A stretch of 60,251 nt of DNA from Syntrophobacterales bacterium Delta_02 (GTDB lineage: Bacteria; Desulfobacterota; Syntrophorhabdia; Syntrophorhabdales; Syntrophorhabdaceae). The notes under the pieces are model-generated. The model searched no databases, was not told the origin of the DNA, and was given only the letters and a program-made list of their open reading frames with translations. Shown here in pieces: positions 34,447-43,326 of this stretch. The stretch covers positions 1 to 60,251 of the forward strand of contig LVAA01000020.1 of NCBI GenBank assembly GCA_001603955.1, written 5' to 3'. Both the position numbers and the translations under genes were made by a program. Position 1 is the first letter of the stretch. The number at the start of each line of letters is the position of its first letter.

Positions 34447-36267
34447 TTACTCGACGGTCACGCTCTTCGCGAGGTTCCGGGGCTGGTCAACGTCAGTGCC
34501 GAGAAGGTTCGCCATGTAGTAGGCCATGAGCTGGAGGGGTACTATGGAGAGAATCGGCTGAAGCTCATAGATGCTCTCGGGAACGACGAACAGCGCGTCC
34601 ACCCTGCCGGCCATGTCGTGGCGGGTGTCGTCGGTAAAGAGAAGGACCTTTCCCTTGCGCGCCAGGACCTCTTCCATGTTGGAACAGGTCTTCTTGTATG
34701 TCTGGTCTCTCGGCGAAACGAAAACAATGGGCATGTTCTCGTCTATGAGGGCTATGGGGCCGTGTTTCATCTCCCCGGCCGCGTATGCCTCCGCGTGAAT
34801 GTAAGAGATCTCTTTCAGCTTCAGGGCACCCTCGAGGACGGTCGGGAAATTGATGCCCCTGCCGAGGTAGAGGAAGTGCCGGTAGTGCATGTTCTCGCGG
34901 GCGTTGTCTTCGATGGAGGAGCTGGCATCGAGTATCGTCTGGATCTTGTGGGGGACCTTTCTGAGCTCACCGATAAGGCGCCGGACATCATCATTGTCGA
35001 GCGCGCCAAGGCGTTTACCGAGGTAGAGCATGAGCATGAAGAAGACACAGACCTGCGTGGTGAAGGCCTTTGTCGAGGCGACCCCTATCTCGGGTCCTGC
35101 GTGGGTGTAAATGACGCTGTGGCATTCCCGTGAAAGGGTGCTGCCCAGAACGTTGCATATGGCAAGGGTGTGAAGCCTCCTCTTCTTCGCCTCTTTCATG
35201 GCCGCTATCGTGTCTGCGGTCTCGCCCGATTGCGAGACGAGTATGACGAGATCGTCCTTGCCGAGGATGGGGTCACGGTAGCGGAATTCCGACGCGATAT
35301 CGGTTTCCACGGGTATCCTGAGGTTTGCCTCGAAGATATGCTTTCCTATGAGACAGGCGTGATACGAGGTTCCGCAGGCGACCATCCAGATCTTTCTCAC
35401 TTTCGTGATGTCCGGAAGGTCGAGTTCTTCGAAGAGTATCTCACCCTCTTCCTGCTGTATCCTTCCGATCAGCGTGTCCGATATGGCCCTCGGCTGCTCG
35501 AAGATCTCCTTGAGCATGAAATGCCGGTAGCCGCCCTTCTCCGCCATGGCGCCCGACCACTGGACCGACCGGGTCTCCCGCTCCACCTCGTCGCCGTCGA
35601 GGTTTGTTATCCTCAGGGTGCCTTTCTGGATGACCGCGATATCGTCGTCCTCGAGGAAGATGAACCTGTTGGTCCTATTGATTATAGCCGGGGCATCGCT
35701 GGCGATGATGAACTCCTTGTCTCCAATGCCCACGAGCAGAGGGCTCTCCTTCTTCGCCGCGATGAGGATGTCCTCCCCTTCCCTGATAACACCCACCGCA
35801 TAGGAGCCCTTGAGCATCCTCAAGGCTGCCCTGACCGCCCCTTCGAAGCTTCCCGCCTTGCTGAGCAGGCTGGCGATGAGATGCGGGATGACCTCCGTAT
35901 CCGTATCCGATGTGAAGGTGTGCCCTTCCTCTTTCAGGGTCTCCTTCAGTTCGAGGTAGTTCTCTATGATCCCGTTGTGAACCACGGTGATATCAGCGGC
36001 CTTGTGGGGATGGGCATTGCGCTCCGAGGGAACGCCATGGGTCGCCCACCTGGTGTGGGCCAGACCCATGGAGCCGTTAAATCCGTCGTCGCCGATGGCC
36101 TCCGCGAGGTCGCTGACCTTGCCCTGTCTGCGGGCGAGCCTGACGGTGCCATTGTTCCAGATGGCTATCCCTGCCGAGTCGTAGCCCCGATACTCCAGAC
36201 GCCTGAGGGCTTCGATGAGAATGTCCCGTGCCCCTTCCCTACCCTGATAACCGACAATACCGCACAC
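34447..36267 (-). CDS. glmS: Glutamine-fructose-6-phosphate aminotransferase
   Basis: 606 residues, normal length. The N-terminal Cys nucleophile is in MCGIVGYQG, followed by RRLEYRGYDSAGIAI and GLAHTRWATHG. The C-terminal isomerase half has two SIS domains: VACGTSYHACLIGKHIFE, VILVSQSGETADTIAAMKEA, GRGINFPTVLEGALKLKEIS, ending in the expected KSVTVE. It makes glucosamine-6-phosphate for cell-wall and LPS synthesis. It lies 23 bases after glmU, too close to carry a leader ribozyme. It ends the tatB-tatC-glmU-glmS operon. Confidence 0.97.
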   Translation of the reverse strand: MCGIVGYQGREGARDILIEALRRLEYRGYDSAGIAIWNNGTVRLARRQGKVSDLAEAIGDDGFNGSMGLAHTRWATHGVPSERNAHPHKAADITVVHNGIIENYLELKETLKEEGHTFTSDTDTEVIPHLIASLLSKAGSFEGAVRAALRMLKGSYAVGVIREGEDILIAAKKESPLLVGIGDKEFIIASDAPAIINRTNRFIFLEDDDIAVIQKGTLRITNLDGDEVERETRSVQWSGAMAEKGGYRHFMLKEIFEQPRAISDTLIGRIQQEEGEILFEELDLPDITKVRKIWMVACGTSYHACLIGKHIFEANLRIPVETDIASEFRYRDPILGKDDLVILVSQSGETADTIAAMKEAKKRRLHTLAICNVLGSTLSRECHSVIYTHAGPEIGVASTKAFTTQVCVFFMLMLYLGKRLGALDNDDVRRLIGELRKVPHKIQTILDASSSIEDNARENMHYRHFLYLGRGINFPTVLEGALKLKEISYIHAEAYAAGEMKHGPIALIDENMPIVFVSPRDQTYKKTCSNMEEVLARKGKVLLFTDDTRHDMAGRVDALFVVPESIYELQPILSIVPLQLMAYYMANLLGTDVDQPRNLAKSVTVE

Positions 36268-36290
36268 TGTTGTCTCCTCCTTCCACGTCC

Positions 36291-37307
36291 TTACATCTTT
36301 CTTTCAATGACCATGTCCTGCTTGAACCGCGAGAGAGCGCCTATCCTGACGCCCTCCTTGGCCTCGACGCCTTCGAGGAAGGCGAGGCCCACAATGGTTA
36401 CATTGTTGCCTATCCTGCAGTTCCTGATGATCGATGAAGGTCCGATGTAGACCCCTTCCCCGATGACGGTGGCCCCCTCGAGGTGAGAGTGGGGAGCGAT
36501 GACCGTGTCATGGCCTATCACGACATCGTTCTCCACGTAGATGTCGGTGCCGAGGAACGTTACCCCTCTCGTCATGTGCCGCTCGTTGATCCGCTGCCTC
36601 ATCACCGTGTTCGCCTCGAGAAGACCCTTCATGGTATTGACGCCGAGGACCTCCTGGGTACGGGGGCAGAAGAAGCCCTTCGCGTGGCTGCCTCTCTCCC
36701 TGGCGATCTTGCAGATGTCCGTGAGGTAGTGCTCGCCCTTGTTGTTGCCGGTATCGATGAGTTCGACAAGCCCGAGGTCCCCGAAAGGGATGTAGCAGAT
36801 CCCCGTGTTTATCCTCTGGATCAGCTTCTCCTCGGCGGTCGCATCGGCATCTTCCCGGATGTGGGCGATCATATCACCATCCATCACCATCCGGCCATAG
36901 CCGGAAGGGTCGGCGACATCCGTCGTCAGGAAGACGATCGAAGACGAGGCCCGGCAGAATTCGAGAAAGTCGACAAGCGTGGACCTCTCGATGAGGGGAA
37001 CGTCACCGAGGAGGACGAGGACATCGTTCCCTGCGAGGTGTGAGCGGGCCGATGCCAGGGCATCGGCCGTGCCCCTTTGTTCTTTCTGGACGGCCGTTAC
37101 CACGTCCTTTCCCCGAAGATAGTCCTCGACCATCTCCCGACCGTAGCCGGTGACGACGATGACGCGGGCGGGTTCGAGGCTCCGGGCGGCATCGACAACG
37201 TATCCCAGAAGGGGTTTTCCCATGATCTTATGCATTACCTTGGGTTTGCGGGAGACCATCCGTTCCCCCTTCCCTGCGGCGAGGATGACAATATCAAGGT
37301 CCTTCAT
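36291..37307 (-). CDS. glmU: GlmU uridyltransferase, short form lacking the acetyltransferase active site
   Basis: 338 residues, against about 455 in the bifunctional enzyme. The N-terminal pyrophosphorylase domain is intact: VILAAGKGERMVSRKPKVMH, QKEQRGTADALASARSHL, VLLGDVPLIERSTL and RINTGICY. About 80 residues of left-handed beta-helix follow (GVTFLGTDIYVENDVVIGHD...), and the protein ends after LSRFKQDMVIERKM. The catalytic His and the acetyl-CoA site, which lie beyond residue 360 in E. coli GlmU, are absent. It should still make UDP-GlcNAc from GlcNAc-1-phosphate. Its start (ATG 37307, AAGGAG upstream) overlaps tatC by 14 bases, and 23 bases separate it from glmS. Confidence 0.88.
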   Translation of the reverse strand: MKDLDIVILAAGKGERMVSRKPKVMHKIMGKPLLGYVVDAARSLEPARVIVVTGYGREMVEDYLRGKDVVTAVQKEQRGTADALASARSHLAGNDVLVLLGDVPLIERSTLVDFLEFCRASSSIVFLTTDVADPSGYGRMVMDGDMIAHIREDADATAEEKLIQRINTGICYIPFGDLGLVELIDTGNNKGEHYLTDICKIARERGSHAKGFFCPRTQEVLGVNTMKGLLEANTVMRQRINERHMTRGVTFLGTDIYVENDVVIGHDTVIAPHSHLEGATVIGEGVYIGPSSIIRNCRIGNNVTIVGLAFLEGVEAKEGVRIGALSRFKQDMVIERKM

Positions 37308-38049
37308 CTGCACTCTTCTCCTTTTTTCCGAAGGACCGGGCGATGACGATGCTCAGTTCGTAGAGACCCCATAGGGGCATCGCGACGAGTATCTGGCTCA
37401 CCGGGTCCGGCGGTGTTATAATGGCGCTCAGGACGAACGCCCCCAGGACAGCGTACCTGCGCTTCCTTGCCAGGAAGCGGTAGTTCAGGATCCCAACCTT
37501 TGCAAGAAAATAGGCGACAAGGGGGAGTTCGAAGAGGAACCCGAAGATGACAAGGAGTTTGAGGGTGAGGCTGACGTACCCCTTGAGGTCGGGCATGGGG
37601 ATGACGAAGTCCGAGGCGTAGCTCACGAAGAAGCGGTAGAGGTTGGGCATGACGATGAAGTAGCAGAAAATCACTCCTACCGCGAAAAAGAGGCTGCCCC
37701 AGAAGATAAGGGGATAAACATATCTTCTTTCCTTCTCGTAGAGGCCGGGAGAAACGAACATCCACATCTGGTGAATGATCACGGGTGATGCGACAGTGAC
37801 AGCCGTGAGTATCCATATCTTGAAATAGGTGAGGAATGCCTCCGTGACCCCTGTAAAGATGAAATTGCTGCCCGGCGGCATGACCCTTTTGAAAGGTTGG
37901 AGAAGGAAGGTGTTGACCCTGTCCCGGAAAAAATATGTCAGGACGAATGCCACGCACACGGACAGGAGGGAAACGACCAGCCGCTGCCGCAGTTCCTTGA
38001 GGTGTGAGATAAAGGGTTGTTTTTCGTCTGGGTTTATTTTCCTGGCCAT
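37294..38049 (-). CDS. tatC: Sec-independent translocase subunit TatC
   Basis: 251 residues with six membrane helices. The conserved N-terminus (PFISHLKELRQRLVVSL) and the first periplasmic loop F(T)EAFLTYFKIWILTAV with the following PVIIHQMWMFVSPGL are clear. ALGAFVLSAIITPPDPVSQ closes the family block. TatC binds the twin-arginine signal and moves folded proteins. It is preceded by tatB at 49 bases and overlaps glmU by 14 bases, so they form an operon. Confidence 0.97.
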   Translation of the reverse strand: MARKINPDEKQPFISHLKELRQRLVVSLLSVCVAFVLTYFFRDRVNTFLLQPFKRVMPPGSNFIFTGVTEAFLTYFKIWILTAVTVASPVIIHQMWMFVSPGLYEKERRYVYPLIFWGSLFFAVGVIFCYFIVMPNLYRFFVSYASDFVIPMPDLKGYVSLTLKLLVIFGFLFELPLVAYFLAKVGILNYRFLARKRRYAVLGAFVLSAIITPPDPVSQILVAMPLWGLYELSIVIARSFGKKEKSADEGP

Positions 38050-38098
38050 GGCAAGGCTGGCGTCGTCTGTTCGCCCCGGGAAGCGATCGGGCTCGCAA

Positions 38099-38542
38099 TT
38101 ACCCCCTCAAATTGCCGTATCCGCCGGGCTCGCCTGTGCCCGGCTGACCCTGCGGGCTTTCCTGGAGACCTTGCTCAGCCTCCGCTGCCTGTTCCTTTCT
38201 TTGTTCATCGGGTTCCTGAACCGCCGGAAACTCGACAATGTCGGGTTCATCGGCACCATTCGTCTCGGCCGCGAAGGACGCATCCGCGCCCTCCGGCCCG
38301 ATGCCATCGGCCCCACCGCCTTCGGTCGCTTCCGTTGTTTGCATCTCTTCGGTCTTCCGGGGCTCCTCGAAGTCGTCCGCTGTCACCTCTTCGAATGACT
38401 GTTTGACATCGTCGGTCATGTTCTTGACCTGGTGCAGGGCCTTGCCTATGGACCTGGCAAGCTCGGGCAATTTCTTGGGCCCTACGACCAGCAACGCCAC
38501 GATCATAATGATAATGAGTTCCGGGAGTCCAATGCCGAACAT
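38099..38542 (-). CDS. tatB: TatA/TatB family translocase subunit
   Basis: 147 residues. The N-terminus MFGIGLPELIIIMIVALLVV leads to GPKKLPELARSIGKALHQV, the TatA/B membrane helix, Gly-Pro hinge and amphipathic helix. The Glu in GLPEL and the long acidic, low-complexity tail (about 55-147) suggest TatB over TatA, although the families overlap. It is the first gene of the tatB-tatC-glmU-glmS operon. A second TatA paralogue is not in the window. Confidence 0.85.
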   Translation of the reverse strand: MFGIGLPELIIIMIVALLVVGPKKLPELARSIGKALHQVKNMTDDVKQSFEEVTADDFEEPRKTEEMQTTEATEGGGADGIGPEGADASFAAETNGADEPDIVEFPAVQEPDEQRKEQAAEAEQGLQESPQGQPGTGEPGGYGNLRG

Positions 38543-38741
38543 TGGGGATAAATTATCACAAAAGCACTGGTCTTAAAAGAGAATTGTGCCCTCATCCCCG
38601 GTACTCCCTGAGGGCCTGGAGGTCTTCGTAATTCCCCCGGAACAGATGGGAGCAGCCATTGACATCATTGTTGGCGTGTATTAACCTGAAACCAGAATCG
38701 TCGCGATATGCAGTTGAATTTATAGAAAAAGGGAGGCGCAC

Positions 38742-39116
38742 ATGGCTGAAAGAGTTCAGGTATACAAATGTGATATCTGCGGAAACATCGTGGAAGTGCT
38801 CCACGCAGGAAAGGGAGAGCTCGTCTGTTGCAATGAGCCCATGAAGCTGCTTACGGAGAATACCGTCGATGCTTCAAAAGAGAAGCATGTGCCGGTCATC
38901 GAAAAGGGAGCCAATGGGATCACGATAAAGGTGGGCAGCGTTGCACATCCCATGGAAGAGAAACATTATATAGAATGGATCGAGGGGGTTGTCGATGGGG
39001 CCGTCTATCGCCGGTTCCTCAAGCCGGGTGAGGCACCGGAGGCCTTCTTTCCCATCCAGGGCGATTCCGTGACGGCGAGGGAATACTGCAACGTTCACGG
39101 TCTGTGGAAGAGCTGA
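38742..39116 (+). CDS. dfx: Desulfoferrodoxin (superoxide reductase)
   Basis: 124 residues. The N-terminal desulforedoxin domain has CDICG at 10-14 and LVCCNEPM (C29, C30), binding the first iron. The C-terminal neelaredoxin domain has [22 protein letters not shown] and CNVHGLWKS, supplying His4-Cys iron. It reduces superoxide without producing oxygen and is characteristic of anaerobes. GGGAGGCGCAC precedes the ATG. Rubrerythrin follows after 13 bases, forming an oxidative-stress operon. Confidence 0.97.
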   Translation: MAERVQVYKCDICGNIVEVLHAGKGELVCCNEPMKLLTENTVDASKEKHVPVIEKGANGITIKVGSVAHPMEEKHYIEWIEGVVDGAVYRRFLKPGEAPEAFFPIQGDSVTAREYCNVHGLWKS

Positions 39117-39129
39117 GGCGGAGGGAGCG

Positions 39130-39705
39130 ATGAAAAGCGTAAAGGGAACGCGCACCGAAAAGAACCTCCTCGCGAGTTTTGCCGGGGAGTCGCAGGCAAG
39201 GATGAGGTACACCTATTTCTCGTCTCAGGCAAAAAAGGATGGCTTTGAACAGATATCCTTCATTTTCGCGGATACCGCGGACAACGAAAAGGAGCACGCG
39301 AAGCGCTTTTTCAAGTTTCTTGAAGGGGGTGAAGTGGAGATCACCGCCTCCTACCCCGCCGGCATCATAGGAAACACGGCGGAGAACCTGAGGGCCGCCG
39401 CGGCCGGTGAGAACCTGGAGCACTCCGTTCTCTACCCCGAGGCAGCGAAGGTGGCTGACGAGGAAGGTTTTGGGGAGATAGCCAAGGTCTTCCGGGAGAT
39501 AGCCAAGGTGGAAAAGGAGCACGAGAAGCGTTATCTCAGACTTCTGAAGAACGTGGAGACGGGACAGGTTTTCAAGAAACCCTCCGTTGTGAAATGGCGC
39601 TGCAGGAACTGTGGATACGTTTACGAGGGAGCCGAGGCTCCTGACCCTTGCCCGGCTTGCGACCACCCGCAGGCGTACTACGAGCTTCTGGCTGAGAACT
39701 ATTGA
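39130..39705 (+). CDS. rbr: Rubrerythrin
   Basis: 191 residues. A four-helix ferritin-like domain with diiron ligands (SFAGESQARMRYTYF, DNEKEHAKRFFKFL, KVEKEHEKRYLRLL) is followed by a C-terminal rubredoxin-like Cys4 site (CRNCGYVYEG and DPCPACDHPQAYY). It reduces hydrogen peroxide with electrons from rubredoxin-type carriers. GGAGGGAGCG precedes the ATG. Expressed with dfx, and a terminator follows at 39727. Confidence 0.97.
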   Translation: MKSVKGTRTEKNLLASFAGESQARMRYTYFSSQAKKDGFEQISFIFADTADNEKEHAKRFFKFLEGGEVEITASYPAGIIGNTAENLRAAAAGENLEHSVLYPEAAKVADEEGFGEIAKVFREIAKVEKEHEKRYLRLLKNVETGQVFKKPSVVKWRCRNCGYVYEGAEAPDPCPACDHPQAYYELLAENY

Positions 39706-39726
39706 TATAAGATGTAACGGGTTGGA

Positions 39727-39768
39727 GTGTGCGGGACGAGGCCTTTGTCCGTCCCGTTCCGCGCACAC
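39727..39768 (+). terminator. Terminator of dfx-rbr
   Basis: GTGTGCG pairs with CGCACAC, and inside it GGACG pairs with CGTCC. It starts 21 bases after the rbr stop and is followed by ACTTTTCCCTTATTTTT, a T-rich tail. Confidence 0.55.
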
Positions 39769-39964
39769 CGACTTTTCCCTTATTTTTCCTTGACATAGAA
39801 CATTTTCATCTGGTACCTTTCTTTGCATTAGACAAATCCAGAAGAATCAAGGAGATTTGCGGCACAAACCCGTCGTTTTATGATATTATCTTCCTGCCCA
39901 GCTGCACCCGAGGCGGAGCAGGAGCTGCCGGATGAGATGAGGGGGATGCCGTCAGAGAACGTTC

Positions 39965-40780
39965 ATGAAGATAGCCGGAATACAATTCGCCTGCACCAGG
40001 GACAAGGACAAGAACGTCAACACCGCGACCAAGCTTCTCAATGTAGCCCTTAACGAAAAGGCAAAGATCGTCTGCTTTCAGGAACTTTTCAACCAGTACT
40101 GGTTCCCGAAAGACCGGGACGATGCGGCCTTTACCCTGGCGGAAGATGCCGGGGGCGATACCGTCAATCTCTTCAAATCCCTTCTGAAAGGCACCGACAC
40201 GGTCATCGTTCTGCCCATCTTCGAGAAGGTCGAGGACCGCTATTACAATTCGACGGTGGTGATCGAAGGCGACAGGACGCTCGGGATATACAGGAAGCTT
40301 AACGTGACGGATATCCCGCTGTGGGAAGAGAAATTCTACTTCGCGCAGGGGGACAGGGGGCTACCCGTCTTCGAGACCAGCCATGCCAAGTTTGGCATAC
40401 AGACATCGTGGGACAATTTCTTCCAGGAGGGTACAAGGATACTGGCGCTCAAAGGTGCCGACATCGTGTTCGCGCCTACCTCGTGCGCCTTCAAATCCCA
40501 GCACATCTGGCAGAGCGTCATCTCTTCCAACGCCATCACCAACGGGGTGTATGTCATGCGTGTGAACCGTGCGGGCAGCGAAGACGCCCAGGATTTCTAC
40601 GGCATGAGCTTTTGTGTTAATCCCGAAGGGGAGTTGATCGGCGGACCGACGGGCAGGTCCGACACGGTCCTTCTTGCCGACGTGGACCTGGACCGGCTGA
40701 AGCTCATCCGCCGGGAGTGGCCCATACTGAAAGGGATGAAGCCCGGACTATACGGAGAGATACTTGGAGGTAACCTGTGA
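39965..40780 (+). CDS. Nitrilase-superfamily protein with Ser replacing the catalytic Cys
   Basis: 271 residues of the carbon-nitrogen hydrolase fold, close in pattern to N-carbamoylputrescine amidase. Glu40 (CFQELFNQYW) and Lys111 (GIYRKLNVTDIP) of the triad are present. The nucleophile position, usually Cys in a GICWDQWFPE-like motif, reads IQTSWDNFFQEG, with Ser148 (codon TCG). Ser would need two base changes from either Cys codon. The rest of the fold is intact, including YYNSTVVIEGD and GADIVFAPTSCAF. Amidase activity is therefore uncertain. The stop overlaps the GTG of the next gene by four bases (GTGA), so the two are coupled. Confidence 0.85.
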   Translation: MKIAGIQFACTRDKDKNVNTATKLLNVALNEKAKIVCFQELFNQYWFPKDRDDAAFTLAEDAGGDTVNLFKSLLKGTDTVIVLPIFEKVEDRYYNSTVVIEGDRTLGIYRKLNVTDIPLWEEKFYFAQGDRGLPVFETSHAKFGIQTSWDNFFQEGTRILALKGADIVFAPTSCAFKSQHIWQSVISSNAITNGVYVMRVNRAGSEDAQDFYGMSFCVNPEGELIGGPTGRSDTVLLADVDLDRLKLIRREWPILKGMKPGLYGEILGGNL

Positions 40781-40947
40781 GCGACGAACCTACCCTCTGC
40801 GTGGTTTGCGCATGGCGTGAGGAGTGCAAGAAGAAATATCTTCACGGAAAAGACGTATCCCTGCGGTGCCCCGACTTCACACGAGACCTTCAGATAAAAA
40901 AGGACAAAACGGATGCTGAGATCGATAGCGGCAAAGATAATAAATAA
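40777..40947 (+). CDS. Small Cys4 protein overlapping argS
   Basis: A 56-residue gene starting at GTG 40777 (GGAGG six bases upstream) and ending TAA at 40947. Cysteines at 8, 11, 17 and 31 (LCVVCAWREECKKKYLH, then RCPDFTRDL) suggest a small zinc or iron site: C-x2-C-x5-C-x13-C. The start overlaps the nitrilase-like gene by four bases (GTGA) and its end overlaps argS by 35 bases. I recall small proteins with this pattern near argS in related genomes, without known function. Its tail after residue 41 is charged and unstructured. Confidence 0.65.
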   Translation: MSDEPTLCVVCAWREECKKKYLHGKDVSLRCPDFTRDLQIKKDKTDAEIDSGKDNK

Positions 40948-42571
40948 TGGTATAGAGGATGCACAACGCTCCGGTTCGATACCCCCCGATGCAAGACTTA
41001 ATTTCATCATCGAGACGCCCCGCGAGGAAGGGTTCGGCGACTACTCTACGAACGTCGCCTTCATTCTCGCCCCGCAACTGAAGAAGAAGCCCCTCGACAT
41101 CGCCACTATGCTCGTGGAAAGGATGCAGGGGTCCGACCTTTGCCAGTCCGTCACCGTCGCCGGCGCTGGTTTCATTAATTTCTCCCTCAGGGACGCCCTT
41201 TGGCAGCAGCTCCTTAGAGATACGGCCTCCAAGGGGATCGAGAGTCTCTATCCCGATGTCGGCGCCGGGCGAAAGGTTCTCATCGAGTTCGTCAGCGCCA
41301 ATCCGACCGGTCCCCTGCACATCGGCCACGGCAGGGGCGCGGCGGTCGGCGACGTCCTGGCCAACCTTCTGGGGAAGACGGGGCACACCGTGGGGAGGGA
41401 GTACTACATCAACGACGCGGGCCGGCAGATCAGGACCCTTGGGAGGTCGACGTTCCTGAGGCTCAAGGAACTCAAGGGCGAGACGGTGGAATACCCGCAG
41501 GACCTGTATCAGGGCGATTACGTTCGGGAACTTGCCCACAAGGTCATCGATGAAGGGATCGCGGTGCCTGCGGGGGAGGAAGAGGCCATCGACTTCCTGG
41601 CGGTTTACGCGAGTTCCCACATCATGGATGGCATCAAGAACGACCTTGCCGAGTTCGGTGTGAGTTTCGACAATTTTTTCCTGGAGTCGTCGCTCTATGC
41701 CTCAGGTGTTGTCGATGAGACCCTTGCCATCCTCAGGGATGGCGAGATTGCTTTCGAGCGGGACGGCGCATTGTGGTTCAAGACCAGTCTTTTCGAGAAG
41801 GACGAGGACAGGGTCCTTGTCAAGTCCGACGGGGAGAACACCTATTTCACATCCGATATCGCCTATCACCTCAACAAGTTCAAGCGTTCCTACGAGGTCC
41901 TCGTTGACATCTGGGGTTCGGACCACCATGGCTACATCCCCCGCCTCAAGGCGTCCGTTCAGGCCCTGGGGAGGAAGAAGGAGAACCTGAGATTCCTTCT
42001 CATCCAGTTCGTCACCCTCATCAAGGAAGGCAAGCCGGTGGGAATGTCGACGCGCTCCGGGGAGTTCACGACACTCAGGGAGGTTCTGGACGAGGTCGGC
42101 CGCGATGCATGCCGCTTCTTCTTTCTCATGCGCAAGAGCGATGCCCACCTTGAGTTCGACCTTGACCTGGCAAAGAAGACATCCAACGAGAACCCTGTCT
42201 ATTATGTCCAGTACGCCCACGCGAGGATCGAGAGCATCTTCCGGAACGCCCGTGAGGCAGGGATCGACACGGACAACCTTGCCGGCGCAGACTGTACCCT
42301 TCTGACCCTGAAGGAAGAGCTTGACCTTATACGGTGGATAACGCGCTACCACAGTGTCCTTGAAGGCAGCGCCAGGAGCCTCGAGCCTCACCGTGTCACG
42401 TTCTATCTCATGGAACTCGTCGGACGGTTCCATAGTTACTATAACAAGACCAGGGTCCTTGGCAGCGACGCAGAGGTGACCCGTGCCCGCCTTCTCCTCC
42501 TATCCACGCTTCGGGGGGTTATCAGGGACGGCCTTGGTCTCGTTGGCGTCTCGGCACCCGAGAAGATGTGA
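40913..42571 (+). CDS. argS: Arginyl-tRNA synthetase
   Basis: 552 residues. The class I HIGH motif is in SANPTGPLHIGHGRGAAVGD. DIWGSDHHGYIPRLKASVQ and IQFVTLIKEGKPVGMSTRSG occupy the KMSKS-equivalent region, which is degenerate in many ArgRS proteins. The N-terminal Add-1 domain covers about 1-100 and the DALR anticodon-binding domain the last 120 (VLEGSARSLEPHRVTFYLME). The start codon lies inside the 3' end of the Cys4 gene. AAAAGGACAAAACGG precedes the start. Confidence 0.96.
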   Translation: MLRSIAAKIINNGIEDAQRSGSIPPDARLNFIIETPREEGFGDYSTNVAFILAPQLKKKPLDIATMLVERMQGSDLCQSVTVAGAGFINFSLRDALWQQLLRDTASKGIESLYPDVGAGRKVLIEFVSANPTGPLHIGHGRGAAVGDVLANLLGKTGHTVGREYYINDAGRQIRTLGRSTFLRLKELKGETVEYPQDLYQGDYVRELAHKVIDEGIAVPAGEEEAIDFLAVYASSHIMDGIKNDLAEFGVSFDNFFLESSLYASGVVDETLAILRDGEIAFERDGALWFKTSLFEKDEDRVLVKSDGENTYFTSDIAYHLNKFKRSYEVLVDIWGSDHHGYIPRLKASVQALGRKKENLRFLLIQFVTLIKEGKPVGMSTRSGEFTTLREVLDEVGRDACRFFFLMRKSDAHLEFDLDLAKKTSNENPVYYVQYAHARIESIFRNAREAGIDTDNLAGADCTLLTLKEELDLIRWITRYHSVLEGSARSLEPHRVTFYLMELVGRFHSYYNKTRVLGSDAEVTRARLLLLSTLRGVIRDGLGLVGVSAPEKM

Positions 42572-42635
42572 GGGCGTGTCCGGAACGGCCCAGCACGCCC
42601 TGGCACATGGCGGAAACAGGTTATAAGGAGCGTTA

Positions 42636-43265
42636 ATGGAAAAGAAGAAGACCAAGACCAGAGAGTACATTGAATCGATCCTCATCGCCGCCCTCATAGC
42701 CCTCCTCGTGAGGAGTTTCGTGATCCAGGCGTACAAGATACCCTCCGGTTCGATGGAACCTACCCTGCTCGTCGGGGACCACCTTCTCGTCAACAGGATG
42801 AGTTACGTGGTCAAGATACCTGTTGTCGATACCGTTCTTTTCAGCACGGGGAAACCGAAACGCGGGGACATCATCGTCTTCCGGTTCCCGGAGGATCCCA
42901 CAAAGGACTACATCAAGCGCGTCATAGCCACCGGGGGCGAGACGGTGGAGATCAGGAACAGGTCTATATTCATCGACGGAAAGAAGATAAAGGATGTTTG
43001 GGGACACTTCAGGTCCGACTCTGTCTCGCGCGGCTTCCTGCCTTTCATCGACAAGGACAATGTCCCGCCCATCAAGGTGCCCGAGAACTGCTATTTCGTG
43101 ATGGGCGACAACAGGGACAACAGCCTCGACAGCCGCTACTGGGGGTTTGTCGAGAAACGCCACCTTGTCGGCAAGGCCCTGATCATTTATTTCTCCTGGG
43201 ACAGCAACGCGATGAGCGCCCTGCAATACGTCCGGTGGTCGCGCATCGGCTGGCTCATAAAGTAG
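42636..43265 (+). CDS. lepB: Signal peptidase I
   Basis: 209 residues. A membrane anchor (SILIAALIALLVRSFVIQAY) precedes the catalytic Ser in IPSGSMEPTLLVGDHLLVN; the general-base Lys lies in PTKDYIKRVIATGGETVE; and the third block is VMGDNRDNSLDSRYWG. It removes signal peptides from exported proteins, relevant to the many secreted proteins in this window. TAAGGAGCGTTA precedes the ATG. The next gene begins within 62 bases. Confidence 0.96.
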   Translation: MEKKKTKTREYIESILIAALIALLVRSFVIQAYKIPSGSMEPTLLVGDHLLVNRMSYVVKIPVVDTVLFSTGKPKRGDIIVFRFPEDPTKDYIKRVIATGGETVEIRNRSIFIDGKKIKDVWGHFRSDSVSRGFLPFIDKDNVPPIKVPENCYFVMGDNRDNSLDSRYWGFVEKRHLVGKALIIYFSWDSNAMSALQYVRWSRIGWLIK

Positions 43266-43326
43266 GCTTCAATGCGACCATCCTATGATTAGATTTCCCA
43301 TCGATTCTATGCTATTATTCAAGGTG

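Noticed and set aside
36268..36290. A glmS-type ribozyme or riboswitch leader
   Set aside because: Only 23 bases separate glmU and glmS, too short for the known leader elements.
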